DNA of 64,000 nt from Algoriphagus formosus (GTDB lineage: Bacteria; Bacteroidota; Bacteroidia; Cytophagales; Cyclobacteriaceae): NCBI RefSeq assembly GCF_002807035.1, contig NZ_NIUC01000002.1, positions 1,765,267 through 1,829,266 on the forward strand, read 5' to 3'. Positions 27,457-37,300 of the stretch are shown one piece after another (the stretch's first letter is position 1; the number at the start of each line of letters is the position of its first letter). Position numbers and translations under genes: made by a program. The notes beneath the pieces are model-generated. The model made no database searches, had not been told where the DNA came from, and saw only the letters and a program-made list of their open reading frames with translations.

Positions 27457-28323
27457 ATGGCAAAGGTAATTTCCTTTCAAGTTCCCAAATCCCAAAAAGA
27501 GTTTGTCCGCTATCAGGAGGACAGTGGAAAGACTTTTTATGACAGGCTCCATCAGCACCCTCTCCTACAATTGACCTACATTTTGGATGGAAAAGGACAA
27601 TTCTTGAGTGGGGACTATGTAGGGAGATTTTCAGCTGGAGATTTATTTTTTTTGGGTGAAAATGTTCCGCATGTTTTTCGAAGTGATCCGGAGTATTTCG
27701 AGGAAGGGTTAGATTTGCACTCTGAGGGGAGGACTGTTTTTTTTGACTTCGATGCATTGGGTCGAGCGATTGGAGATCTAGAAGAGCTTTCGCCTCTTCA
27801 AAGATTTCGGGAATACGCGGGTTTGTGTTTTCAGGTGAAAGGTGAAACACAGGAAAAAATCATTGGCTTACTAGAAGTTTTCGGAAATACAGTTGGATTG
27901 AAACGCTTTCAACTAGCCGTTCAACTGCTGAGTCTTTTGGATGAGGCCAAGGGTGATCTCCAAAGATTAAATCAGGATGGTCTTTTGCAGGGGCTTTCGG
28001 AGAAAGATGGGAGTCGAATGAATCGGGTGATGCAGTATTTGCTTGATCGTCGTTTTCATAAGATTAGTTTGGATGAGACGGCTGCCGTTGCCAACCTCTC
28101 GAAGGAGGCATTTTGTCGCTATTTTAAGCTACGAACTCGAAAGACCTTTACTCAGTATTTGCTCCAACTTCGAATCAATGAAGCACAGAAGCTCCTTCAG
28201 GAGACAGATTTGGGGATTTCTGAGATTGCCTATCAGGTGGGCTTTGAGAATCTGTCTTATTTCAATAGGAGTTTTAAAAATCTGACAGGGATGCCGCCCA
28301 AAGTTTTCCGAAAATCATTGTAG
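27457..28323 (+). CDS. AraC family transcriptional regulator (cupin + HTH)
   Basis: 288 residues. The N-terminal cupin shows HQHPLLQLTYILDGKGQF, then GDLFFLGENVPHVF, which is the usual ligand-binding fold. The C-terminal 100 residues are the double helix-turn-helix of AraC/XylS proteins: LDETAAVANLSKEAFCRYFK and the second helix pair in GISEIAYQVGFENLSYFNR, followed by FKNLTGMPPKVFR. It is divergent from the hydroxyproline enzymes and probably activates them in response to hydroxyproline or a pathway intermediate (inference). Its last 9 nt overlap the end of the convergent toxin gene. Confidence 0.92.
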   Translation: MAKVISFQVPKSQKEFVRYQEDSGKTFYDRLHQHPLLQLTYILDGKGQFLSGDYVGRFSAGDLFFLGENVPHVFRSDPEYFEEGLDLHSEGRTVFFDFDALGRAIGDLEELSPLQRFREYAGLCFQVKGETQEKIIGLLEVFGNTVGLKRFQLAVQLLSLLDEAKGDLQRLNQDGLLQGLSEKDGSRMNRVMQYLLDRRFHKISLDETAAVANLSKEAFCRYFKLRTRKTFTQYLLQLRINEAQKLLQETDLGISEIAYQVGFENLSYFNRSFKNLTGMPPKVFRKSL

Positions 28324-28941
28324 AAATTGGGTGACTTTCTTTTGAATAAATTTTTTGATTGAATTCCAGGATTGGCCTTGTAAACTGACCGGATCCTCAT
28401 CTTCAGCCGCATCTTCGAAGTAAAGCATGGCTTGGGGTACTGAAATCAAAAGGTTTTGGGTGCGATATTTTTCTTGGTGGTTTTTGATAAAATCAGCTAC
28501 TTCATAATGCTTAAGAAGTTCCGCGATATCCCAAAAGTCTTTCTTTTTCCCTCGGCCAAGAATGGCTTGGATTTTCATTGCCATGATGTCTTGATCGGAG
28601 AAAAACCGAATGCCTTCAATCGTTTCTATTGGACCAATTAGAGGGTGAGGATGTTTTACAAGGTCCACTTTGATTTGGTCTATAAAGCAAAAAATTCCTA
28701 TTAGAGGCGGGCTGGTTCTAATTTCTAGCCTTGGTCCAAAATGATTTTTCAAATATTCAATTAGTGACTCGTTCTCAAATTTTTTGTGCGAAAATAAATC
28801 AAGATCAATTGAAATTCTGTGCCCAAATTTTAACGACAAAGCAGTACCTCCAACTAATCCAAAATCCCCTAAGAATGAAAGAGAAGAGAGTTCTTTTAAT
28901 AAGGATGAAGTTCTGGGTTCGACTGTCTGAGTTTGTAACAT
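28315..28941 (-). CDS. AbiEii/AbiGii-type nucleotidyltransferase toxin
   Basis: 208 residues. The nucleotidyltransferase core is visible: FLGDFGLVGGTALSLKFGHR, then the metal-binding DxD in ISIDLDLFSHKKF, and a third acidic position in FIDQIKVDLVKH. IMAMKIQAILGRGKKKDFWDIAEL (quoted in part: MAMKIQAILGRGKKKDFWD) is the typical downstream block. Such proteins act as toxins in type IV-like toxin–antitoxin or abortive-infection modules, modifying tRNA or another acceptor with nucleotides. It overlaps the upstream partner gene by 46 nt, the arrangement expected of a module. Activity and target are not shown here. Confidence 0.88.
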   Translation of the reverse strand: MLQTQTVEPRTSSLLKELSSLSFLGDFGLVGGTALSLKFGHRISIDLDLFSHKKFENESLIEYLKNHFGPRLEIRTSPPLIGIFCFIDQIKVDLVKHPHPLIGPIETIEGIRFFSDQDIMAMKIQAILGRGKKKDFWDIAELLKHYEVADFIKNHQEKYRTQNLLISVPQAMLYFEDAAEDEDPVSLQGQSWNSIKKFIQKKVTQFLQ

Positions 28942-29198
28942 CTGAAATCTTCTATAGGTCTGTCAACCACCGCAGCAGCTAAATAAAGTGTCGTTTTCGA
29001 TAAAAACTTAGCATTCAATAGCACTTCTCGAATAAGATCATCTCCGTAGTACCTTCGACAATTGCGGATATCAGGGACATCACCTCGCTCAAAAACCCGT
29101 TCGATGACAAACTTGTACTTTTTGTCATAATCCAGGTTTTCGAAGTTGACATCCCAAAAGATGCGCTTATCAAAAATCGGTTTCTTCCTTTCCTCCAT
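28896..29198 (-). CDS. Probable antitoxin partner of the nucleotidyltransferase (DUF6922-like)
   Basis: 100 residues, starting IFDKRIFWDVNFENLDYDKK and containing ERVFERGDVPDIRNCRRYYG. Small proteins with this W/D-rich start and a VFERGD-PDI-xxxRRYYG pattern are commonly encoded immediately before AbiEii-type transferases in Bacteroidota, so it is taken as the antitoxin. No classical HTH is evident to me. Its end overlaps the toxin start by 46 nt, ensuring coupled translation. Confidence 0.72.
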   Translation of the reverse strand: MEERKKPIFDKRIFWDVNFENLDYDKKYKFVIERVFERGDVPDIRNCRRYYGDDLIREVLLNAKFLSKTTLYLAAAVVDRPIEDFRCYKLRQSNPELHPY

Positions 29199-29227
29199 AC
29201 CTTGAAAGTAATCAAAATTAATCAGGC

Positions 29228-30655
29228 TTATTGCATTGCCTTAATCAATTGGTAACTAAACTCAATAATTTCCTTATAATTTTCCTTTCCGATTTTTTCG
29301 TCGATTCCATGAAATCTTGTAAGGCTTGTGGAGTCCATTCGAAGCGGATAAAAGCGATAGACCTCATCCGAAATCTCATAGAAATAGCGGGCATCCGTAC
29401 CTCCTCCAATCATGCTGGGAATGACAATTGTCTCCGGAAACATTCCTCGGATGGTTCTTTCCAGCGTTTTGTATTCCTCTGAGTCAATACCCGATACTGG
29501 CGAGGGATTGGTAGCAAATCCTTCAAGCTCCACTTTGACCAGATCTGATACGGTGTTTTCGATGTGGGCTTTGACGGATTCGATATTTTCACTAGGCAGG
29601 ATTCGGAAGTTCACCCTTGCCTCAGCTACGGTAGGGATGACATTGTCTTTGATTCCACCGGAAATAATAGTCGGAGCTGTAGTCGTATGAGCATTTAGAC
29701 CCTCAAGGATAGGTCCCTTCAGTAGCCAGGAATTGGCAAAGGCCATTCGCAGGAAAAATGGTAATTCAGGTCCCAAATATTCAACCTGATAATCAAGTGG
29801 AGTGACCATTTTATAAGGCAATTGATTGTTTTCCAAGTCGACAATGGCTTGGGCTAATATACCGATGGTGTTTTCTCGTGGAGGTGCTGAACTATGTCCA
29901 CCCTTTGTTTCAACCGTTAATTTGAAAGTAGCATATCCTTTTTCTGAGAGGTTGATGACAGCTACTGGTTTCTCAATGCCTGGAATCAAGCCTTCCGTAA
30001 TAAATCCTCCTTCGTCTATGGTCATCGCTGCTTGGACTCCTTTCGATTTCAGGTATTCAGCCACCTTCGCAGCTCCGTTTGCTCCCCCTATTTCCTCATC
30101 ATGTCCTGATGCAATATAAAGGGTTCTGGTAGGTTGAAAAGATTCCCCGAGTAGCATTTCCACCGCTTCCAATACTCCAATTAGGGTTCCCTTATCATCC
30201 ATAGTTCCTCGTCCAATTATATGGGATTCGGTGATTTGGCCGGAAAAAGGTGGCGCTTCCCAGTCCATCAATGTGGGCTCATCCACTGGAACTACATCCT
30301 GATGTGACATAAGAATCAAGGGCTTCTTCTCCGGGTCACTTCCTTCCCACTTGTAAAGCAAGGTGTAATCACTGATTTTCTCCAAGCTCAAATTGGCATG
30401 AGTCAAAGGGAAGGTCTCTTCCAAAAAGGCATGAAACCCGTGAAACTCGGCTGAGTCGGGCGGTGTATTTTCGTTAAATGAGATGGTCTTGAATTGAATA
30501 GCTTTTGAGAGGTTTTCGTAAACCTTATCCGAAATAGCTACCTCAGGTAGTGGGTCTACAACTACCTGCTTGGAGTTCATTGTCAGGGTATTAAATAAAA
30601 TAACGGCTACCAAAAGGACTAATGCACCCAATAGGCCAAATAGGATTTTTTTCAT
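29228..30655 (-). CDS. M20 family metallopeptidase (PM20D1/carboxypeptidase S-like)
   Basis: 475 residues from the ATG at 30655; an upstream TTG frame would put 15 residues before the membrane segment. The N-terminal helix (MKKILFGLLGALVLLVAVIL) anchors it in the membrane. M20 metal ligands and acid residues appear in LILMSHQDVVPVD, GRGTMDDKGTLIG, SGHDEEIGGANGA and, near the end, IGGGTDARYF. The dimerisation domain starts at KGYATFKLTVETKGGHSSAPP. It hydrolyses peptides or N-acyl amino acids; the substrate is unknown. The downstream neighbour is the AbiEii antitoxin gene, 29 nt away. Confidence 0.9.
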   Translation of the reverse strand: MKKILFGLLGALVLLVAVILFNTLTMNSKQVVVDPLPEVAISDKVYENLSKAIQFKTISFNENTPPDSAEFHGFHAFLEETFPLTHANLSLEKISDYTLLYKWEGSDPEKKPLILMSHQDVVPVDEPTLMDWEAPPFSGQITESHIIGRGTMDDKGTLIGVLEAVEMLLGESFQPTRTLYIASGHDEEIGGANGAAKVAEYLKSKGVQAAMTIDEGGFITEGLIPGIEKPVAVINLSEKGYATFKLTVETKGGHSSAPPRENTIGILAQAIVDLENNQLPYKMVTPLDYQVEYLGPELPFFLRMAFANSWLLKGPILEGLNAHTTTAPTIISGGIKDNVIPTVAEARVNFRILPSENIESVKAHIENTVSDLVKVELEGFATNPSPVSGIDSEEYKTLERTIRGMFPETIVIPSMIGGGTDARYFYEISDEVYRFYPLRMDSTSLTRFHGIDEKIGKENYKEIIEFSYQLIKAMQ

Positions 30656-30837
30656 AGGAGTAGGATTTACCGGGAAAATCAAGAAAGTGAAAATAGTCAA
30701 AAAAGAGTTGGCAAAGGGATTTGGTCCTTCGATTTTAATTGGACATTTCGCTCGAATTCATTTTAGGGTAGTGAAAAATCAAAGAAAGGAGATTGTATCA
30801 GGTCATAAAGTATGCTTGAATTAAATTCAGAAGCTTT

Positions 30838-31575
30838 TTAACGAACGGTTATATGAAAGCAGTTTTGCTTTCTTTCCTTGATTACGTAGATCTTGTTTTG
30901 CTTTTGAAAATGGCTCAGTACCTTTTCTAATTGCTTTAGCTTTTTCCAATCCCAGGACTTCTCTCCATTAAATCGGATATAGGAAATATCAAAAGAAAGG
31001 CCATAGGAATGAGAGCTATTTCCTTTTGTAGCGTTCCGGTTTCTACGGCCCAATTTCTTTTGCTGCTCGATAGTTCGTGTACCTGAAGTGACGGTAATAA
31101 AACTGTCGCCACCGGCTAGGGCTTGATAGGTTTCACCGATTTGATCTAATACTTTTTTTGCCTCAGGAGTGAGGTAAGGATGACTATGAGTGAGCTTTTC
31201 CACTTCATAGCCTTTTCCAGAATTTACTTCTACTAAAGCTCCTTCTTCCACCAACTGAAAAAGCCCCTTTTCATCCATGATAAGACCTGAACCGTTTTCC
31301 TCCGCAGCAGATAGGTGATTGGAATAATGGTCCTTACGCAGTCTCGCTCTGTAGTCCTTTAAATCCGGGACAATAAAGATTTCCTCCGGAATAGCTATTG
31401 GTTCAATAATCACAATTTCCTCAGGGTCATTGCTTTCTCCCGCAAAGTTCAAAAGACTGACATACGTTTCAGAAAGTTGTTTTTTGAGAGTCGGTCGGTA
31501 ACTGACCATGGCAAGGGTGCCAAGTGAAAAGAGCGATAGAAATGAAAATACGAAGAACAGGGTGGTTTTCTTCAT
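30838..31575 (-). CDS. DUF5715 family protein, M15-peptidase-like
   Basis: 245 residues with an N-terminal signal or anchor. The C-terminal half reads like the D-alanyl-D-alanine carboxypeptidase fold: FITVTSGTRTIEQQKKLGRR, then SSHSYGLSFDISYIRFNG (His and Asp at the positions of the zinc ligands) and NCFHITVR at the end. The S/G-H-x(6)-D spacing and final H fit an M15-type zinc site. Peptidoglycan peptide processing is likely but unproven. The 182-nt gap on its downstream side (30656–30837) holds only the promoter region of the M20 peptidase. Confidence 0.75.
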   Translation of the reverse strand: MKKTTLFFVFSFLSLFSLGTLAMVSYRPTLKKQLSETYVSLLNFAGESNDPEEIVIIEPIAIPEEIFIVPDLKDYRARLRKDHYSNHLSAAEENGSGLIMDEKGLFQLVEEGALVEVNSGKGYEVEKLTHSHPYLTPEAKKVLDQIGETYQALAGGDSFITVTSGTRTIEQQKKLGRRNRNATKGNSSHSYGLSFDISYIRFNGEKSWDWKKLKQLEKVLSHFQKQNKIYVIKERKQNCFHITVR

Positions 31576-31711
31576 GCGAATAGTTTTGCGCTTATTTAGG
31601 GTGAGGTCGGAAGATAAGGAATGAAAAAAACTCAGCCAAACCTTTATCTATCAACGGTTCAGCGGATTGAATTATTGCTAGGTCTTTTTATTCAATCCTC
31701 GATTGAAAAGT

Positions 31712-32437
31712 CTAAAACCTTCGAAATGAATAGCCTCGATTATTCAGTTCCTGAATCAGGTCGGCCAAATGATGGTAGAGTTTGTCTTTTCTCAGGGGGC
31801 TTGTGCCCGGGTGAATTAGTAGGTGAAAGCCCTGAAGTCCTGATTGATCTTCTCGATCATAAATACTTTTCAAAATAGTATCAGAGTCTAGATAATTGGG
31901 CATATCAGGAGTAGTATAATCCGCATTCGAGCGGGTGCCAGGGCTGAAGTTTACTGTGATTTGACCCAATTCTCTGGCTATTTCCACCACCTGTTTGTTA
32001 TACCATTCGTAAGGCGGCATAAAGTAATCGGGGTATATTTTCAGTGCATTTAATTCACTTAAATTATCCAGAATATCCTGCTTTATTTCTGCTTCAGATT
32101 GCAGAAGACTGTCTCGACGATTCCAGTCGCAGTAGAGTAAATGTTTGTCTGAATGTGCCCCGACGAAATGACCTTGGCGATCTATTTTTTGGGTTAGGCT
32201 TTGGTGATTTCTGATAAAGTCCCCTGTGAGAAAAAAAGAAGCTTGTACCTCATTTTGCGCTAGCACACCCAATACTTCCTCAAATCCTTCAAAGTAATCA
32301 TGACCGGTGAAGCATAGGTAAATCTCCTTTTTCAAGGTGTCGGATCTGATCAAAGCCCCTTCTTGATCATAAAGGCTTTGAGCAAAGCTGAGTTGGTGAA
32401 ATGCCAAAACCAGAATAAGGAGCACGATCTTACTCAT
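31712..32437 (-). CDS. Polysaccharide deacetylase (NodB-type) with non-canonical motif 1
   Basis: 241 residues with signal peptide ending near LSFAQ. The zinc ligand motif HSDKH (H95, H99), the PPY motif at 141–143 and the catalytic-type LLIHPG (H209) place it in carbohydrate esterase family 4. The canonical TFDDGP at motif 1 is replaced by CFTGHDYFEG (42–51), so the usual catalytic Asp is absent; H46 or D47 may substitute. Its start overlaps the GH9 gene by 8 nt, so both are translated from one message. Possible substrates are chito-oligosaccharides or another N-acetylated glycan. Confidence 0.82.
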   Translation of the reverse strand: MSKIVLLILVLAFHQLSFAQSLYDQEGALIRSDTLKKEIYLCFTGHDYFEGFEEVLGVLAQNEVQASFFLTGDFIRNHQSLTQKIDRQGHFVGAHSDKHLLYCDWNRRDSLLQSEAEIKQDILDNLSELNALKIYPDYFMPPYEWYNKQVVEIARELGQITVNFSPGTRSNADYTTPDMPNYLDSDTILKSIYDREDQSGLQGFHLLIHPGTSPLRKDKLYHHLADLIQELNNRGYSFRRF

Positions 32438-34205
32438 TGCTGAGAAATTTGAGAATCAAAAGTAGCTCTGCTGATCCATCCAAAGTGGGTTCATTGGTGC
32501 TATAATCAGCCCAATCATCCAAATATTTGATATGCTGAGGCTGCAAATGTGCATACTCATCCGGACTCGAAGGGCTGATTCCTAGCATCTGCTGATGAAT
32601 AGTGGACCATAAGGGTCCATCGACCAAACTTCCCTTGACTGATTTATTCAAAATTTTCCAAAAGGGCATGTGTACATCCACTGGGGTGTCGGCATTTTCA
32701 GGAATTTCGGTAATCATACTACTCGACCAAGGATTTAATCCCAATAGCCAATTGACATGGTTTTGTAGAAGAGGACGATATTTTTTCGACCCGGTCATTT
32801 CTTCATAGAGCATTGCTTGCGTCGCCACAGCTGCTGCCAAATTATTGGAGCACCAGATGAATAAATGACCCACTCCATAAGGGTTTTGTTCTGCTCGACT
32901 TTGAATTTTCTGCAAATTTTGCTCGTAGTAATTCACCATTTTTTCCTTGTCTTCTTCATCTCCTACTTGCCATAGCGCATAGTGCCCCATATTGACATAG
33001 GGGTACATTTCGTAGTGACTGGCACTGTCCCTTTCCATCCAAGACCAAGCAGCAATGAGATCACCATACCTTCGTGCATCCTCCAAGAATTCAGGTTTTT
33101 TGGTCACCTTATACAATTTGGCAGCAGCCCATTCCATATCATCGGCCCAGGTATTTTCTTCATAGCGATAGGGTGCACCAAAACTATTTCCCTGCTGATA
33201 TCCTTCCTGCTTTTTTCCCATTTCATACAGCGAATGAGCGGATTCGAGACAGGATTGGGCAAAGACTTCATAGCCTTCGATTTGGTTAAAAACTTCATAT
33301 CCCAAAACCAATGTAGCAGCCGATCTTCCGGCAAGGTTGGCGATTCCTGTGGCTTGGCTTTGGTACTTGGAAAGGCCTTGCGGTGCGCCTGTAGCGAAAT
33401 AGGCAGGACGGAAGCTGTTTGGTCCCCATCCATAATCCGCATTTTCTTCATGAGGGAGCTTGAATCCCCGGTGATCTCGGTCATCGGCTACTTGATGGTA
33501 GAGCTCATTGGGACTAGGATGCAGCTTTAAGATCCACTCCAGACCCCATTTTGCCTCATCAAGGATGTCGGGAAGTTGGTTTGGTCCCGGTAATCCCATT
33601 GCATTGACTTGATCCATATACCCATCAGGATCCATTTGATAAGCCATCAGTAGCCTGGCTGTGGTATTACTACTTGTGATCAGGTATTTCAATTGATCCC
33701 CGGCGTCATGCCAGCCTCCGGTAGCATCGATTCGAGTGGAGTCCTCACGTAGTCCAAAAAAGCTCAATCCGTCTAGTTGATGGCAAAATTCTCCTGTAAA
33801 TGGATTAAATCCGCATCGTTGGGTACGAATAAAGCTGACCACATCCTCCTGCCAGTCAGGGTAGGCTCCTATTTGAAATGCTTGACTTTTAATTTTACCA
33901 TTTTTTGTTTCAAAGTAGTAGCTACCTTTTTGGGAGACTTCAGAAAAGTCAAAGGCGTAATAATGGGAAAATGGATGCCAGGAGGATTTACTTTGAGTTC
34001 CTTCAAAAGCTTTGACTAATTCTCCGGAAGAAGTTTTTAAAAGTAAAACAGGTTTCTTTATAGCTTGATTGCTTAGCAGCAAAGCTTGTTTGGGCATGTC
34101 TGACGGATAGCCTCCCAGGTTGATTCGAATGGTGGGGCTTTCCTGTGCAATGCTGCGGGACAAACATAGAAAAGTGAAGATCCAAAGGATGATGATTCGT
34201 TTCAT
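32430..34205 (-). CDS. Glycoside hydrolase family 9 with N-terminal Ig-like domain
   Basis: 591 residues with signal peptide (…CLSRSIAQ). Residues 23–113 are the CelD_N immunoglobulin-like domain. The GH9 (alpha/alpha)6 barrel follows, with TGGWHDAGDQLKYL holding the Asp pair D167/D170, a Cys pair at 131/141, and the proton donor Glu in TNEPTLDGSAELLL near the end. Classic members are endoglucanases, while some GH9 enzymes in marine bacteria are exo-beta-D-glucosaminidases. The overlapping deacetylase gene makes the second activity worth considering. No carbohydrate-binding module or type IX sorting domain is seen. Confidence 0.9.
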   Translation of the reverse strand: MKRIIILWIFTFLCLSRSIAQESPTIRINLGGYPSDMPKQALLLSNQAIKKPVLLLKTSSGELVKAFEGTQSKSSWHPFSHYYAFDFSEVSQKGSYYFETKNGKIKSQAFQIGAYPDWQEDVVSFIRTQRCGFNPFTGEFCHQLDGLSFFGLREDSTRIDATGGWHDAGDQLKYLITSSNTTARLLMAYQMDPDGYMDQVNAMGLPGPNQLPDILDEAKWGLEWILKLHPSPNELYHQVADDRDHRGFKLPHEENADYGWGPNSFRPAYFATGAPQGLSKYQSQATGIANLAGRSAATLVLGYEVFNQIEGYEVFAQSCLESAHSLYEMGKKQEGYQQGNSFGAPYRYEENTWADDMEWAAAKLYKVTKKPEFLEDARRYGDLIAAWSWMERDSASHYEMYPYVNMGHYALWQVGDEEDKEKMVNYYEQNLQKIQSRAEQNPYGVGHLFIWCSNNLAAAVATQAMLYEEMTGSKKYRPLLQNHVNWLLGLNPWSSSMITEIPENADTPVDVHMPFWKILNKSVKGSLVDGPLWSTIHQQMLGISPSSPDEYAHLQPQHIKYLDDWADYSTNEPTLDGSAELLLILKFLSNE

Positions 34206-34330
34206 GGTGAGGGTTTTTGCTTCTTAATGATACATAATTTTAACCTTTGAAAATGATAGTTCCTGTTCATTTGGTTGGCTCTATCCATGAGTGGGGTTTG
34301 TTTCCTAGAAAATGCGCTTAAGCTTTTCCG

Positions 34331-34368
34331 AAAAAAATACCCCCGAGAAGTCTCAAACTTTTCGGGGG
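34331..34368 (-). terminator. Terminator downstream of the permease/M1 fusion gene
   Basis: An 11-bp stem, CCCCCGAGAAG/CTTTTCGGGGG with one G–T pair, is followed by a T run on the minus strand. It lies 27 nt beyond the stop of the ABC permease/peptidase gene. Confidence 0.88.
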
Positions 34369-34394
34369 CAAGTGTTCAAGGTTTTAGGATTTTT

Positions 34395-37300
34395 CTATTC
34401 AATTTCTACCGTGACAGTATTGTCATCAGGAATTCGATCGATCAATTTATTGTAAGGATCAATTCCAGCTTTGGCTGGTTCTCCTTTCACCCGTACAGTG
34501 ATGGTGCTTTGCCCAGGTTTGATCTTATGCTTTTGAATGTATAGCGGGTTGACTCGGGTTCGTCCATTTTCATCGGTATCATCTTCGGCAAAGATTCCGA
34601 TATCGATGTAATCTGCCTCGTATTCAGCATCTGATTCTCTTCCTGTCTCATCAGCATAAAGCTTCTGAGAGCGTATGTTTAAAGTGATGTCATATTCACC
34701 CTCAGCCACCTTAGTAGCGGTCACTTCCTCAGCTCGATTATCATAAAGTGTGATTTTATTCCAAGTATCGTCCAGATAATACATTAGGCTATCTGGAGTG
34801 GCTTCCGCCAAATAATTATATAAATCTGAGCTTCCGGGGAAGGGAGGTTCTTGTCTCAATCCAAAATCTTGATTGAATTTATATAAGGCAGAGTCCATAG
34901 CTTCAGGACCTATCAAATCTCTCAATCCGTAAAGAATCAATGATCCCTTGTAATACCACTGGTAGGCTCGATTGCAATTGATGAAGACATTTTCCTTTTT
35001 GCTTTCATTGGATCTTCCTCGGAGGTAATTATCCAATTCACTTTTTAGGAACCGCTTCATATTATCCTTTCCATATCTTCTTTCTGTCAAGATCAAAGCT
35101 GAAAATTCTGCCAAAGCTTCGGATATCAAATTGGATCCCCGAGTATAGTTTGGAGTAATCTGATGTCCCCACCACTGATGCGCCAATTCGTGCGCAGTAA
35201 CGTAGTAGACGTAATCAAAATCATTAGGATCTGAGAAGTAAGCTACCCATCCAAAATCCTCCGAAAATGGAACCGTATTTGGAAAGGACTGAGCAAATCC
35301 TGCATAGCGCGGAAACTCTAAAAGCCGCATTTGACGGAATTGGAAGTTGCCATAGGTTTCTGAGAAGTAAGTCAAGCCATCTTTATAGGATTGCAGAAAG
35401 CGATCTAGGTTATATGCGTGTTGCTTGTCATAGAAGATCTCTATATCGACTTTTTGTCCATCGGGTAATTCTGCCTCATCTCGAAGTACCTCGTATTCGG
35501 CTGATACAAATGTGAAAAAGGCCTGAATAGGAGTGTCTTGAATATAATGAAAGTAACGTCGTCCATTTTCTTCCCATTCTCGCTGTAAGTAACCCGGTGC
35601 TACTGCGATTTGAGAAGGGACTGTACTGACTACAGCTTCAAATTGGATAAAGTCGGCATCGTCTGCAAATAGCAGAGTAGACCTACCAACAGGGTCATCA
35701 TGCGGAGGTAAATCTTCTGGTTTTTCTGGCAGATCGTATTTTCTTCTATCCTCATCTGAGGAGATCTCTGCCTGTGCATTGTATCCGATCTCAGGCACTC
35801 CACCGGAGAAGAATGTGCCATTGTAGATGATTTCACGTTGATATCCAGAATTCGGGAAGCCACTATATCCAGCCTCACTGACAATGGTGAATTGTAAGGT
35901 GTCTCCAGGCATCATTGGCTCGGGTAGTGCAGTAATTTTATACCATTCCCGCTCCGCCTTTTTTCCAAAAATTTGAAACTTGTTTGGTTCGTACTCTAAA
36001 GGAAAACGATGATCAAGCGTGTCACCACCTAGAATAACCTTGAAATCACTTAAGGAGGTGGAATTGAAGTGGATTGAATCAATCGGGCTGTCTGTTTTAT
36101 TAACCAGCTCTACTTCGGCCAGGAAATCTGCTTTGCGTTCCATCGGAAACAGATCAGCCTGAATATTGATTTTCGTGAATTTAGGTTGAGGTATTCCCTC
36201 GTACTTTTTCAATTGCTTTTCATAGGCTACAGATCGGATTGTGTTTTCATCTGAGGTTCTATAATTGTTTTTGTAGACGACATTGTTGAAAATATATCCG
36301 CCAGAAGCTAAGGCAATGAGTAAGAATACAAAGGATAACCTAGGGGCTGGTTTGGAAAGTCTTGATTTGGCGATTTGCCAACGGCTTTTCCAAGTGTTTT
36401 CTGTGCCTCTACTGAAGAAAATGCTGAAGAATAACACTAGGAAGATTCCCCATGCTGTCCAATACAGGTTAAACCAAAACAAGGATGTACCGAAATGGCC
36501 CAGTCCATTCATGTCACTCCAAGTGTAGCCCGGTTTGTAGCTGTAGAAAAAGAGATTGAAGTTATAATCTGCAAAATTCCTTAAGATGAGCATCACCAAC
36601 CAAATACCGATAGCGGCTGCATGTCCTGCAAATTTATTGTTCACTACTACATGAACTGCAAAAACCAGTAGGACCATTTGCAGGTAGTCGGGTAGTGAGA
36701 TCAGGTAGCTGTCGATCAGATATACCTTTAGATCATAATTGAAATAGCCCTTGAGTGTCTGAATTAGAATCCCAACAAAGATTGGCACAGTAGTCAGAAT
36801 CAGACAAATAAATGCCATTCCGAGGAATTTGGAGGAGATTATCACACTGTCTCGCACCGGAAAGGTATCATTGATGATGGAGTAACCCGTAGATCGGTCT
36901 CGATGCAGGGCTTCCCCTGTAAAAAACACAATGATGATGAATACAAAGAGATTATAATCAAAGGTTTTAAACTCCATCAGAAAGGAAGTGGAGGGGTAAT
37001 TTGGTACACTATACAGAGTGATCCCAATCCAAAAATCCAGAACCAGGAAAATCAATCCGCCCAACAAAATAGATCGGAAGTAGACATCTTTGGTGATGTT
37101 TTGGACTTCAATTTTTGTCAAGGTTTTTAGGCTGTTCCATTGATACTTTTTCGAAAAGTCAGTGATGACATCAAGTTTTTTAAGGAAGTAATTAGATTCC
37201 TCCTCTTGCTTTTCCTTGGTTTTCTTTTGGGAAGTTTGAAAGAAGTAATTAAAGCTAAACCGGGCATAAGCTGCAATAAACAAGGCCAATCCTATGCTCA

